64,000 nucleotides of DNA from Myoxocephalus aenaeus (Eukaryota; Chordata; Actinopteri; Perciformes; Cottidae), in the NCBI GenBank assembly GCA_038501785.1, contig JBAMJR010000040.1, positions 3,481,001 through 3,545,000 of the forward strand, read 5' to 3'. Shown here piece after piece: positions 1-8,973 of this stretch. A model generated the notes under the pieces. The model was not told where the DNA came from, made no database searches, and saw nothing but the letters and a program-made list of their open reading frames with translations. The first letter of the stretch is position 1. Each line of letters opens with the position of its first letter. Both the position numbers and the translations under genes were made by a program.

Positions 1-783
1 AAATAATGTTTGACTTCACAGCAATTGACAAACCTTTTTCCTCCGAGGCTAGTCAGTTCCTCCATAGTCATACGTTATCTCTTCTCCGGCATTGTTCTTC
101 AGAGCAAAAAGGTGTGGCTTGCCCTCTGTTAGGACGTTGTACTGGTAATCATTGACTAGTCTTCCAAGACTGCATCAACACTTCAAAATGATAAATCAGA
201 TAAAGATTCCTAATCAAATTATTGATTGTATTTGTCAACTGTTTTGTGTAACAAAGCCCAGCTCTCAATAGTGAAATCATTACGAAAGTATTACGATTTG
301 TATATGTAAATAATACCCGGACTAATCCGGAAAAACATGTGCAATACAGTCTACATTACTGATATAGTTACTAACTCCGTGACTGTTTTATCTGACTGAA
401 TTAATCATTTGTTTGGGATATGTGAAAAATTGAATTGTGAACCTCCTTACCACCGCGCTCTTTCTTGCCAGTAAAAAAACAGTAAGACAGCACACATACT
501 ATGATATATTGAGACAAAATGGGAAACTTAAATATAGGAAAAAATATACAGCTATTCCAATATTAGTGCATCTGCAGTTGCCTGCCAGTTTCTCTGAAGC
601 TCTCATTTCCACGTTGAAGTTGCACCTCTACGTTGTCTTGAAAGTGAGGAATAGGGAATTCAAGTGGCCATGCACGTTTTCTGGCTCATCTGGGGGCACC
701 GGCTGTCCAACCAGAAATGGAAGCAATCGCAAAAGGCTCCAGTTCCCGTGAGCATTTCCTCCAATAGTTTTTCTTCAGTGTTG
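1..783. other. AT-rich intergenic sequence, no gene seen
   Basis: No open frame here has recognisable motifs or plausible splice sites. The longest open frame (437-751) is low in information and does not resemble a known protein. The stretch ends at the AACGC target duplication of the solo LTR. Confidence 0.6.
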
Positions 784-788
784 AACGC

Positions 789-1509
789 TGTCACGGCCCA
801 GCCGTGACTCGTGTCCTTTTTGTCTTTTCCCTGTTCGTTCCCCGTTGTGTGTGCTGTGGGTGTGGCTTCCAGCAACTGGCCTCATCTCCACACCTGCACC
901 TCATCTCCAGCACCTGTTTTCAATCAGCTCATCAAATCCTCCGGGTTAAAACACCCTGCTTCCCTCTCTCCAGTTGCCAGATTATTTCACCATCTCAAGC
1001 GGTACTTAGATTCTCGGCCTCTCTTAATCCTCTCTAGGACTGAGACTACTCTTGTGCTTTACATTATTGTTGACTGCAACTAACCTCTGTTCCGTGCCCA
1101 GGATTCCTGTCCAGCTGCCGCCACTCACGCCACTCCTCTGCTCAACCTGCATTCACCTCCTGCCATATCCAAATCATCAGTGTTCTGTCAATAAACCCAT
1201 TACCGTCACCCTACCTTGCTGTCCCGTGTCTGGGGTGGCTGTAGCTCGGGGATGAGTGGTCGTCCAGTAACCACAAGGTAGCCGGTTCGATCCCCAGTCC
1301 CCCCCATAGCCCACATGTCGAAGTGTCCCTGAGCAAGACACTGAACCCCTCCCTAGCTGCTCCCTGGGTGCCCCACAGGGCAGCCCACCGCTCCCCAACC
1401 AGGGATGGGTCAAATGCAGAGAAGAATTTCCCCAAGGGGATTAATAAAGGATAATTTCTTTCTTTCTTTCTCGTCTGCGCTTGGGTCCGGCCAAAACCGA
1501 ACCCTCACA
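789..1509 (+). mobile_element. Solo LTR of a retrotransposon, with a nested SINE
   Basis: The segment begins TGTCACGG and ends CCCTCACA, so it has the TG...CA ends expected of an LTR. It is flanked by the 5-bp direct repeat AACGC at 784-788 and 1510-1514, which is a target-site duplication. An AATAAA polyadenylation signal lies at about 1189 (CAATAAACCC), and a short pyrimidine-rich stretch follows it, as in an LTR R-U5 boundary. No gag or pol sequence lies beside it, so this is a solo LTR left by recombination. A tRNA-derived SINE interrupts it at 1233-1472. Family (Gypsy or BEL) is not decided. Confidence 0.75.
1233..1472 (+). mobile_element. tRNA-derived SINE nested in the LTR
   Basis: The 5' part carries RNA polymerase III promoter elements: an A-box-like stretch (TAGCTCGGGGATGAGTGG) and a B box (GGTTCGATCC). 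The middle (CATGTCGAAGTGTCC then TGAGCAAGACACTGAACCCC) is the conserved body of a widespread fish SINE. The tail reads CCCAAGGGGATTAATAAAGG followed by a (TTTC)n run. GTCTG occurs at 1228-1232 and again at 1473-1477 and is the likely target duplication. The sequence is interrupted LTR on both sides, so the SINE inserted after the LTR. Confidence 0.8.
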
Positions 1510-1514
1510 AACGC

Positions 1515-2336
1515 CTTGGGAATAACATGAGGATGGTTACTCTTGTCTGTCCACTTGTAAGGACATTTCTGAATGGACTCAGAAGATGAACCAGATCAAT
1601 CAGACAAAACTGTTATAACCCAAAAGTGACAATATAACATTGTGATTTTTCTGCAAATACGGTCACATTTTTTGTCCTTTAAAGTTACATATAGGTTAAA
1701 CTATATATGATAGTACCTTGTTTATTTTACATCTATGTTAAAACTCAAAAAAAAAGTTGTAATGGTAAAAGTTAGTTTTGTACCCTGGTCTCTGGAGGAT
1801 TAAATATAATAACACTGGACTAAACATAGCTTTTACAAGCAACAGAAAGGTGATCACATCACAAATGAACATCAGCAGACACTTTTCTATGGTGTTACTT
1901 TTTCAGACATATGAATCTTTTCCTTCTAAGTTAACTAGACTGTGATGTTGCGTCTCCACTTGTCGACTGACCTGCCCTTTCACTCTCTGATGGGCCTGCT
2001 GCCTCACATCTTTCCTCCTGGACTGGCCTCGTACTATCGTACTCTGCGGTCCTGACTCTGCGGTCCATGTTCCCACTCGTCTCCCGCAGAGTAATAACAG
2101 GGGTCGAGGAAAGACAAGACCGCAGAGTACTTCCATTTCTTTACTGTCTTGGCTCCTGAGCCACTTCACTTTTCGTTTCCCCTTTTTTTTTTTTCTCCTT
2201 GAGCTATGTGTCCCTCAGCCCATTCCATTTTCGGCGGCATAACTCATCTGACATGAAAGACATATGCCGGCGGTTGGTTCATAGTAAAGTACAACAAATA
2301 GCAGTAAATAGACTAGAATAAAAGCAAATACATACA
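1515..2336. other. Intergenic, no gene seen; one inverted repeat
   Basis: No coding signal is evident. A 13-bp inverted repeat (GTACTCTGCGGTC at about 2039 and GACCGCAGAGTAC at about 2119) could form a stem with a loop of roughly 70 bases. An 88-residue minus-strand open frame covers the same stretch but has no recognisable domain. Confidence 0.5.
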
Positions 2337-2348
2337 ATCAAAACTTAC

Positions 2349-2515
2349 CAGGTAGTTCCACGGCTTCGCTGACGGCTCTCCAGGCAACATCCTTCTTTAT
2401 TCTGTTTCTATATTCGTATGATATTCGAATATATGTATTACATTCGATATATTCGAATATATGTATTACACAGCTCCGGGTATCCACAGACGGCAACGAT
2501 GAGTGAATCCTCCAT
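2349..2515 (-). pseudogene. MADF-domain exon (transposon-type), frameshifted
   Basis: On the minus strand, ATG at 2515 begins MEDSLIVAVCGYPEL, the start of a MADF (Myb/SANT-like) DNA-binding domain. The second half of the domain (YEYRNRIKKDVAWRAVSEAV) lies in a different frame further on. The two halves are separated by a 28-bp tandem duplication, which is not a multiple of three and explains the frame change. A consensus donor (CTACCTG|GTAAGT) ends the exon at 2349. MADF proteins of this type accompany Harbinger-like transposases. The sequence just upstream (CAGCGTTGAGAAGCTCC) also occurs in the 50-kb MITE, which supports a transposon origin. No partner transposase exon was found nearby. Confidence 0.6.
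2421..2470. repeat. 28-bp tandem duplication inside the MADF exon
   Basis: The unit at 2421-2448, starting ATATTCGAATATATGTAT, is repeated at 2449-2470 (22 bp identical before divergence). The period of 28 bp shifts the reading frame of the surrounding MADF exon by one base. Confidence 0.85.
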
Positions 2516-2746
2516 TTTGCTGATGCAACAACAACGAACGGACGGCGGTGACAGGTGGAGCTTCTCAACGCTGGGCGAATTTTTCGTTAACTCTGGGGTC
2601 TAGCGTATCGCCGGCGTGATATACATAGTATAATAAAAATATCTCCGAAAATACGGCGCAGAAAAAAGAATCCGCTACTGTTATGCCGTGTTCACCGCGG
2701 AAGTTTACTCGCGCGAGTGAAACGAGGGTGTTCACACCAAACTCGA

Positions 2747-2750
<4 letters not shown>

Positions 2751-2805
<55 letters not shown>

Positions 2806-2819
2806 GTGTGTGTATGTAT

Positions 2820-2891
<72 letters not shown>

Positions 2892-2898
2892 GTATATG
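2751..2898. repeat. (TA)n / (TATG)n microsatellite
   Basis: About 150 bp of alternating TA with embedded TG and TATG units. The Tyr/Ile-rich open frames across it on both strands are artefacts of the repeat. Confidence 0.95.
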
Positions 2899-2960
2899 GC
2901 AATCATGTCCACACAGAAACTTTACTTATATGTTGGAGAGGACACCAATGCAACAATAGT

Positions 2961-3106
2961 TTAGTTAATATTGGGAAGTGAACTGACGTGCATAGCTTTG
3001 GCATCACTTTTCTCCGACGGAGGCGGGGCCGGCAAAGTCTCCTTCAGCAGTCTTACATGGACCCGCTTGCCAGCCGACAGCTCCTCAACGATTTCTTCTC
3101 TTGACG
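2961..3106 (-). other. Possible terminal coding exon, unidentified
   Basis: A consensus 3' splice site (AAATTTTCAG) precedes 3106. From there an open frame in the second phase runs SREEIVEELSAGKRVHVRLL and on to a stop at 2961-2963. Its composition is protein-like, with charged and amphipathic stretches, unlike the repeats around it. I recognise no family. It could be a last exon of a transposon gene or chance. It does not join the PHD-finger gene, which has its own stop at 4056. Confidence 0.25.
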
Positions 3107-4015
3107 CTGAAAATTACATGTAACGGAAAGGCTTCCTTTTCCGGACGCGTTTTAGCGAAAATTCCGATAAAATCCCACTTAAAATATTGATAAAAATGAT
3201 CGTATCACGTTTTCAGCTGATTGAATGGTGTCAAGTTAAGCTTTAACTTCTTACCTTTCGAGCGAAATATTGTTTTAATTTTTAGAGTTAGTTTTAACTT
3301 TACTAGAGCCAGTAAAAGGACGCTAACGGCGGTAAATTAGCCGTGAGCTATTATCAGCCAATTGCGTACGCACTTCTATCCTCGTAGTGAACACTCGGCG
3401 CTGCTGTTTTTTTGGGGATATTAACTTGTTTCAGGGCCACCAAAATGCAGTCAACACATCCAGGATCGTAGTTATGTCCTTCACGATAAGATATCACGTT
3501 TCAACAACTCCAAACTATGCAATAAAAGCTCCGTAATTTCAATTTGAGTGTATACCACCACCTGCTGGATGTTTTGTTAAACTCTTCTCATGTCAGTCAC
3601 TCGCTTAACACCAGCTGATGCATGACATTTAACAATTATGCACACATATGTTGTATATAACGATTACTATCATAACACACAGTGCAGAGAAAGAGTTATA
3701 TTACAACTAAAAACACCAGTATTCATGATTGAAAGCTTCATTGTTAAAACCCTCCTGTTACCTTCAAATGTACTAACATCTTTTCTCCAAAGCACACCGA
3801 TGAATACAGGACATTGAAAACATATCATTGTGTTCATTTGATGTGTATCCAGTTGTCCCTATTAAATTCGGAAGTCATGAAATATGAAGCAAAACAAATT
3901 ATGTCAATCAGATATTGGCAGAGATGTTAAACATTGAATGGTGTCATATTGACCCCAAAGATAACAGGACGGTTAGCAATAGACAAATGACTTGTGCAAA
4001 TCTTTGAAAAGCTGA
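3107..4015. other. Intergenic, nothing recognised
   Basis: No motif-bearing open frame, repeat boundary or RNA gene was seen in this AT-rich stretch. Confidence 0.5.
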
Positions 4016-4018
4016 ACA

Positions 4019-4024
4019 TTTATT
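4019..4024 (-). terminator. Polyadenylation signal AATAAA of the transposase-PHD gene
   Basis: AATAAA on the minus strand lies 32 bases after the stop codon of the transposase-PHD gene, so the 3'UTR would be very short. It is a hexamer match only. Confidence 0.55.
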
Positions 4025-4055
4025 TACATACAAAAAAAAAGAAAGTACAAAATAA

Positions 4056-4258
4056 TTACGGACACAAATTACATTTAAAAGAATCTTCCTCCTCATCATC
4101 CAGCTCCTCGTACCAGCTCACACACACGGTGTGATACCATGTGCTGCAGCTGTCACACTGGACCCACGACACCAAGCCCTCCAAGCTCTCTGGAGGGTCA
4201 GGTTCCCTGCACCGGCCACACTCCCAAACTGTTGTCTCCATGTCTTCAGGAGTGTGAC
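4056..4258 (-). CDS. Transposase-PHD gene, exon 3 (PHD finger and stop)
   Basis: The acceptor is TGTGAATAG. The exon shows the zinc-ligand order CxxC (ECGRC), CxxC (QCDSC), HxxC (WYHTVC), CxxC (KCNLC), with Trp and Tyr at the usual PHD positions. An acidic EELDDEEED loop precedes the last pair. The protein ends three residues after CNLC begins (CNLCP, stop). Confidence 0.8.
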
Positions 4259-5858
4259 CTATTCACAATAAAAACAACTTTGACTTAAAGAAAATGATGA
4301 GATTTTCATAAATTGGTATACAAAGAAAGTTAACATGAACTACACTACCGGTGGATGTCGTGGGTCCAGCAGACGAGGAGCTGGATGATGGTCCGGCGTC
4401 TGCAGGTCTGGAGGCTGCATGAATAACAGAAAAAGCATAACCATGTTTTGTTTAGTCTTCATCATGCTAATGTCACCACCATGTTATAATATTGTATTTT
4501 TTTAGGTTACATAAAGCATTTACAGTGGGAGGAGGGAGAGGAATGACGTTGGGACCCACGGAGGCCACATCCCACTGCCGATGTTGAAGGCCAACATCAG
4601 GCGCAGCCCAGGAAGATGCCGATGGGGTTGGCGGAGGAGGTGAGGAGGTAGCGCGCCGCGGCCCGGACGGCATGACCCGTGACCAGTCAATGGCCATCGA
4701 GTCCAGAGGGAAGATGCCACACCTCCTGAACCCAGCCACCACTACTCTCCGATCCTTCACCCTCTGGTAGGAGTCTCTTAGGACCCTTGAAAACTCCTTC
4801 TTAGAAACCAAGAAGGAGTGGCTCACTGCCGACAGATCTCCTGTAACACCAGAGAAATCTGCCTTCAAGGATCTGAAGAAACTCTCATCCAAAGGCTGAA
4901 GGATGTGAGACGTATGTGGTGGCAGGCACAGGAGAATGACCCCCTCTCTCTGTGCCGCCCGGACCAGCTCTGGATCCAGGTGGGACTGATGTCCATCCAT
5001 AATGAGCAGCAGCGGGCGCTCCTGCGCGGCGAACTTCAGGAAGTGCCCGACAAACCACTTCCTAAACAGCTCACTGTCGATGTACCCTGCTGGCGACTTC
5101 CCGTAGAGGGCATCGGGAACTCCTTCCTTATTATAAGGGCCCCCTGGATATCCCCCCTTGTAAATTATGAAAGGGGGGATATCCTCCCCAGCCGCATTCA
5201 GGCAGGCCAGGACGGTGATGTGGTCCCTGGTTCCCTGGGCCTGCCTGTAAGCATGCTTGGTCCCCCGGGGCACGATAACCTTTCTCCGTGAGGAGTCCAG
5301 CTGAAACCCCGTCTCGTCGCAGTTGTAGACCTGACGGGGTTTCTCCCTCAACCCGTGCTCCTCCAGGGTGGTGGTGAGGAGCCTAAAATACTCCTCTATT
5401 GGCCCCCTCTTGGCGCAGGATGCCCTCCCACGGTCAATAATGTCTGGGGTCCGGGCAGTCAGGCGGTGGTGGTGCCGCTCCCGGAAGTTGATCCACCACG
5501 TCTGGCCAAGCCCGGTCTTAGGGGCTGCCTGATGGCGGTGATTGTAAATGGCCAGAGCGTGGGCCAGGACCTGAGGCTTCGTCAGTGGAAACCCATGACT
5601 GGCAGAGTACAAGAGGTACTCCACCAGGGAATCCTCATCTGCAGGGGTGAGGAATGTCTTCTGACCAGGCCCACAGTCAGAGGACACCTTTCCACTGACT
5701 CGGTCACCCAGGCTGGACTTCGGGACCCCAAACTCCTGGGCTGCCTGCCGAACACTGAGCCTGCCTGCCTTCACCTCCAGCACAGCCTGGGACATGGCCT
5801 CCTGGGTCCACTTCCTCGTCTTCCTCTCCCTCTTCCTCATTTGCCGGATACTTGGCAT
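4056..5858 (-). CDS. Pogo/Tigger-like DDE transposase fused to a PHD finger (3 exons)
   Basis: Three exons (5858-4511, 4414-4349, 4258-4056) join with matching phase at GT-AG sites to give 1617 nt, 538 residues. Residues about 14-58 form a pipsqueak/pogo-type helix-turn-helix (WTQEAMSQAVLEVKAGRLSV). Residues about 70-135 fit a CENP-B-type helix-turn-helix. The DDE_1 nuclease core carries YNCDETGF (Asp181), IMDGHQSH (Asp288) and PHTSHILQPLDE (Asp324 or Glu325). A Ser/Pro-rich linker leads to a C4HC3 PHD finger at about 485-537. The start at 5858 is chosen because TTTGCAG|ATG there looks like a splice acceptor. An in-frame ATG 18 bases upstream (5876) is the alternative. The frame is intact with all catalytic acids, so this is either a young transposon or a domesticated gene. 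The family's role is cut-and-paste DNA transposition in the nucleus. A chromatin-reading role for the PHD part is inference. I found no terminal inverted repeats. Confidence 0.8.
4349..4414 (-). CDS. Transposase-PHD gene, exon 2 (Ser/Pro linker)
   Basis: A 66-bp exon with acceptor ATTCATGCAG and donor ACCG|GTAGTG. It encodes a flexible linker (SSRPADAGPSSSSSSAGPT) and preserves the phase between the transposase and the PHD finger. Confidence 0.65.
4511..5858 (-). CDS. Transposase-PHD gene, exon 1 (DNA-binding and DDE domains)
   Basis: The exon encodes residues 1-449 plus one base. Its donor is TTAT|GTAACC. An earlier GT (CCCACT|GTAAAT) would give the wrong phase for exon 2. It holds both helix-turn-helix regions and the whole DDE core. 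Confidence 0.8.
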
Positions 5859-5981
5859 CTGCAAATACACGTTCATTTTGGCACAGTCAGAAATTAAATT
5901 TAAAATTTGTTTGAAATGTCTTAATAATGTTGATGAACTCTATAAATTGCCAGATTACCATGTATAGACACATTTATAGAC

Positions 5982-5985
<4 letters not shown>

Positions 5986-6039
<54 letters not shown>
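5986..6039. repeat. (TA)n microsatellite
   Basis: A perfect TA run preceded by GTGTG, upstream of the transposase-PHD exon 1. Confidence 0.95.
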
Positions 6040-6042
<3 letters not shown>

Positions 6043-6167
6043 CCTTAAACTATTGCAGATTTACAATTTCTATATCCATCTTTTCTTGATCCTCCTGTAA
6101 AGGAAAAAAACTCACAGACACATGTTACCTACCTTGTCTGGTTATTCTTTTCCTGCTTCTATTCTCC

Positions 6168-6340
6168 TTGCTATCTTTCTTTTCTGTCTCTCTCGTCTCC
6201 TCGTTCTCTCTCTCTCTCGTCTCCTCGGTCTCCTCGTTCTCTCTCTCGTCTCCTCGTTCTCTCTCTCGTCTCCTCGTTCTCTCTCTCTCGTCTCCTTGTT
6301 CTCTCTCCTCTCCTTGTTCTCTCTCTTCTCTGTTTTTCAG
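6168..6340. repeat. (TCTC)n / (TCTCGTCTCCTCGT)n low-complexity tract
   Basis: A pyrimidine-rich imperfect repeat. It yields Glu/Arg-rich and Ser/Leu-rich frames on the two strands that I do not treat as genes. A donor-like AAG|GTAGGT lies at its minus-strand 3' end, but no frame links acceptor to donor in the phase the upstream exon would need. Confidence 0.8.
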
Positions 6341-7058
6341 GCAGGAACATAAATCACACAAGAGAGACATTTACTTAACAATATTACATTTTGGTGAACC
6401 TTATATATAACCTTATATATAACACTGTATTATATTGGAGGTGTATCTACAAAAACAATATTTCTAATCATAAGAGCCATTGCTGACTTTCAACAAATGT
6501 ACAGACAGTCTCTTTCTCCCTCACTCTCAAACACACACCAACATTATTTGCATCATGTATTAGTAAGATTATTGTGATCTTAAATACTTGATGTAGCCTG
6601 GCTTATGAAAAACAAGAAACACATTTGATTATGTCTGCCTTTATGTTTCAGATCTGCAAACAAACGGCTGCCTACCTTATAGCGCTCCGATTATTTGTTC
6701 GTTTTTCCTGCCGTCGCAACTTTTTTTTTCAGACATCAAACATGTTTGTCTGCCCCCCTCCCTCCCTCGCCTCGACTACAGATCACGTCACACATGATGG
6801 TGCATTTTCATTGGCTAGACAAAGTAGCTTAAAGCTAGCGTTAAAATACACTCATATGCTAACTCATATTAGCAGTACGATGAAAATACGGAGATACTTT
6901 TCAGAGTAAAGATTGTCGCCCGAGCATCGCCCGAGCGTTCTTACTGCTTTCTCTCATTAAAGTCACTTTCCTATAGTATTTAAACATGTAAACGTCCATA
7001 TATATTCATGAAATTTAACACGTAGATTCTTTGATATGTATAAAGTAATACTACTTAC

Positions 7059-7180
7059 ATTTTCCTGGCGATCGCTGACGAAAATGCCGGCAAAAAGACC
7101 GGAAACTGCGTCACGTCGGCTACGTCCGGAAATGGATAACGGGAGCTAACGGCGTCCGTGAAAGGGTCTAGTGACGTTAA
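7059..7180 (-). promoter_or_regulatory. Candidate non-coding first exon of the transposase-PHD gene
   Basis: On the minus strand a CpG-rich stretch ends at a consensus donor (GAAAAT|GTAAGT, 7059/7058). It could be the 5'UTR exon that splices to the TTTGCAG|ATG acceptor at 5858. The right limit is arbitrary and there is no direct evidence of transcription. Confidence 0.3.
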
Positions 7181-7434
7181 GTACTTAAAACCAGCACCTG
7201 CTACATATCAGTATTACTAGTACCTAGCATTTTAAGGTTAGCAACCCATTTAGAGGCTAATGCTGCGTTCATACCAAACGCGGCGCGAACTATCGCGCAT
7301 AAGAACAGAAGATATTAGGTTAAATGGGTTTGTGGCTAACTGTAGCGTTAAATACAGCTATACAGATTCGCTGTTTCGTTTAATGAACTGTTTAACGTTA
7401 GTAATTAATGAAATACATGAGCTGTATAACTTAC

Positions 7435-7597
7435 CCTTCAGGAGCAATATCTGAGCCTTGAAGAATTCCTCCTGCCAGCGCACCCTGTAAATCTTCTTAA
7501 TATCATATCGGCCTACATTACTGTCAAAATCCTTGATATTGGAAGAGGTTACAATCTCCTTACACCCGTCGTCTATATATTTCACATAGGCAAACAT
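7435..7597 (-). CDS. Orphan first coding exon (MFAYVKY... type)
   Basis: ATG at 7597 in an AAGGATG context starts MFAYVKYIDDGCKEIV and leads through IKDFDSN, KKIYRVRW and FFKAQILLLKG to a consensus donor (AAGG|GTAAGT) in phase 1. The pattern of an aromatic YVKY start, then IKDF, then a YRVxW core, then xAQILLL resembles the N-terminal exon of fish BEN-domain-like proteins as I recall them. That family link is from memory and uncertain. No continuing exon of matching phase was found to the left. The phase does not join the transposase exon at 5858. Confidence 0.5.
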
Positions 7598-7599
7598 CC

Positions 7600-8205
7600 T
7601 TACTCCGTGTTTGTACGAGTCCGTTTAGTTTGTCCGTTAAACGGTAAAATGCCCAAGTAAGCTGTACTATAGCTGCATTTACTGTATGCGCGAGGGGATA
7701 TAAAGTGATATGCGGGAAGCGCGTGAGGTTTTTCAACAATATGAGTGTAAGGTGGATTTGTTAGGCTTTTATGACTTGTAAGCTTAATACCCTAATAGGT
7801 AACGGATTTGATGTCGCACTATAGATTGATGCTATGATCCAAGCATTTAGTTGCCAAACAGCTAGTTAACTTGAACTAAATTATTAAAATATTCTAGTTA
7901 TAAGTTATAAATTAAGTGTATTTTCGTGGTTTTAAGTGTCTCAAAAGTAAATTAATTGTGTTTTGAATTCACTATTTTGTCATTCTTTGTCGTACTTTTG
8001 AATTTTAGAATGTCCAAGCATAAGTACTTGGAGCCAAACAACACTATTAAAATACCTTGTTCAAGATTGAAAAGAAGACATTTGGATGCAAGTCTGCTCA
8101 CACATGTGCTACCCCTTGTGATGTATCAACTGTTTTATTATTTTATACATCTTTTAAAGTGGCAAATAGTTGAAACCACTTTGTACATTTTAAAATCTAC
8201 TTCAG
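7600..8205. other. Intergenic or intronic, nothing recognised
   Basis: An AT-rich stretch between the orphan minus-strand exon and the plus-strand short exons. One open frame (7956-8222) has no recognisable motif. Confidence 0.45.
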
Positions 8206-8264
8206 GCTTTGGATTTTACTGATGACCACAACAATGAAAAGGACAGAATCAGTCAGATGTTGAG
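8206..8264 (+). pseudogene. Short exon-like segment, diverged duplicate of 8514-8588
   Basis: The acceptor is CTACTTCAG and the donor TTGAG|GTGAGA. The frame reads ALDFTDDHNNEKDRISQM, nearly the same as the exon at 8514. The exit phase is 2, which does not fit the next exon (phase 0), so this copy is probably a decaying or skipped exon from a local duplication of about 310 bp. Confidence 0.4.
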
Positions 8265-8376
8265 GTGAGATGGTAATATGCTCTTCAAATTTGTGGTGAG
8301 ATGTTATTTGACACTGGTCCTTACTAAATGTAGTACTGTTGTTGTTTTTGTGTAATCTATTTTTCATCCTATGTAG

Positions 8377-8442
8377 ACCACGTCTCCATCTGGCCACTTT
8401 GAGTTTACGCAGCATTATGATCAAACAGACACGATTGACCAG
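8377..8442 (+). CDS. Short coding exon b of an unidentified gene fragment
   Basis: A 66-bp exon with acceptor CTATGTAG and donor ACCAG|GTGAGC, phase 0 on both sides. It encodes 22 residues (TTSPSGHFEFTQHYDQTD...). Confidence 0.45.
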
Positions 8443-8513
8443 GTGAGCTCTTGTAGCAAACCACTCCTGCCAATTTTTGACTTGTTGTTGAATTTTTCTG
8501 AAATTTACCTCAG

Positions 8514-8588
8514 GCTTTGGATTTCACTGGTGACAACAACAATGAAAAGGACAGAATCAGTCCTCACCTGAGCCCTGCAGATTTTGAG
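8514..8588 (+). CDS. Short coding exon c of an unidentified gene fragment
   Basis: A 75-bp exon with acceptor TTACCTCAG and donor TTGAG|GTTAGG, phase 0 on both sides. It encodes 25 residues starting ALDFTGDNNNEKDRIS and ending LSPADFE. Confidence 0.5.
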
Positions 8589-8697
8589 GTTAGGGATTTA
8601 TGTGCTCTTTCATTCCATATAAAGACTACACTTCTCACTGGGATTTTTCTTTTTTTTTATCAGTGTGCTTCGATAATATATTTTGCCTCCTATACAG

Positions 8698-8757
8698 GTC
8701 ATATCTCCACCTGATAGTCCTGATCTTCAGCTGGATTCAGATGATACGGCCGACCAG
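8698..8757 (+). CDS. Short coding exon d, cut by a Harbinger insertion
   Basis: After the acceptor CCTATACAG the frame reads VISPPDSPDLQLDSDDTAD, in phase with exon c. The exon runs straight into the terminal repeat of the Harbinger derivative at 8753, with no donor before it. The gene is therefore interrupted, or uses a donor inside the element. Exons b, c and d together give an acidic, Ser/Pro/Asp-rich linker-like protein segment, as found between the N-terminal and BEN parts of fish BEN-like proteins (weak, from memory). Confidence 0.45.
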
Positions 8758-8973
8758 AGGCCTGTCTCACGAAGCTGGATTTCGTTTTAGCGAGGTAACT
8801 TCTGGATTAACCCTGGGTTTTCCGTCTCACGAAGCTGGTTCACTTCTTATCGGGGTACGTTGCCCCGGTACCTTACGCTGAACGCCTAACCTGCCCTGGA
8901 GCAGGTTAAGTTCCCGGATAAGATCTCAGCGGGTCTATAAGACCGCCTACTGGCCAATCATTGTCTTGGAAAA

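Noticed and set aside
1245..1330. A tRNA gene (A- and B-box-like sequences)
   Set aside because: The boxes belong to the SINE: the sequence lacks a foldable anticodon arm, continues into the SINE body and tail, and is flanked by a target duplication.
6125..6370. Glu/Arg-rich minus-strand frame as exon 2 of the MFAYVKY gene
   Set aside because: It is encoded by a (TCTC)n-type repeat. Entering from the phase-1 donor at 7435 gives a stop before the AAG|GTAGGT donor.
5858..7597. MFAYVKY exon spliced directly to the transposase-PHD gene
   Set aside because: The phase-1 donor at 7435 would put the transposase exon out of frame.
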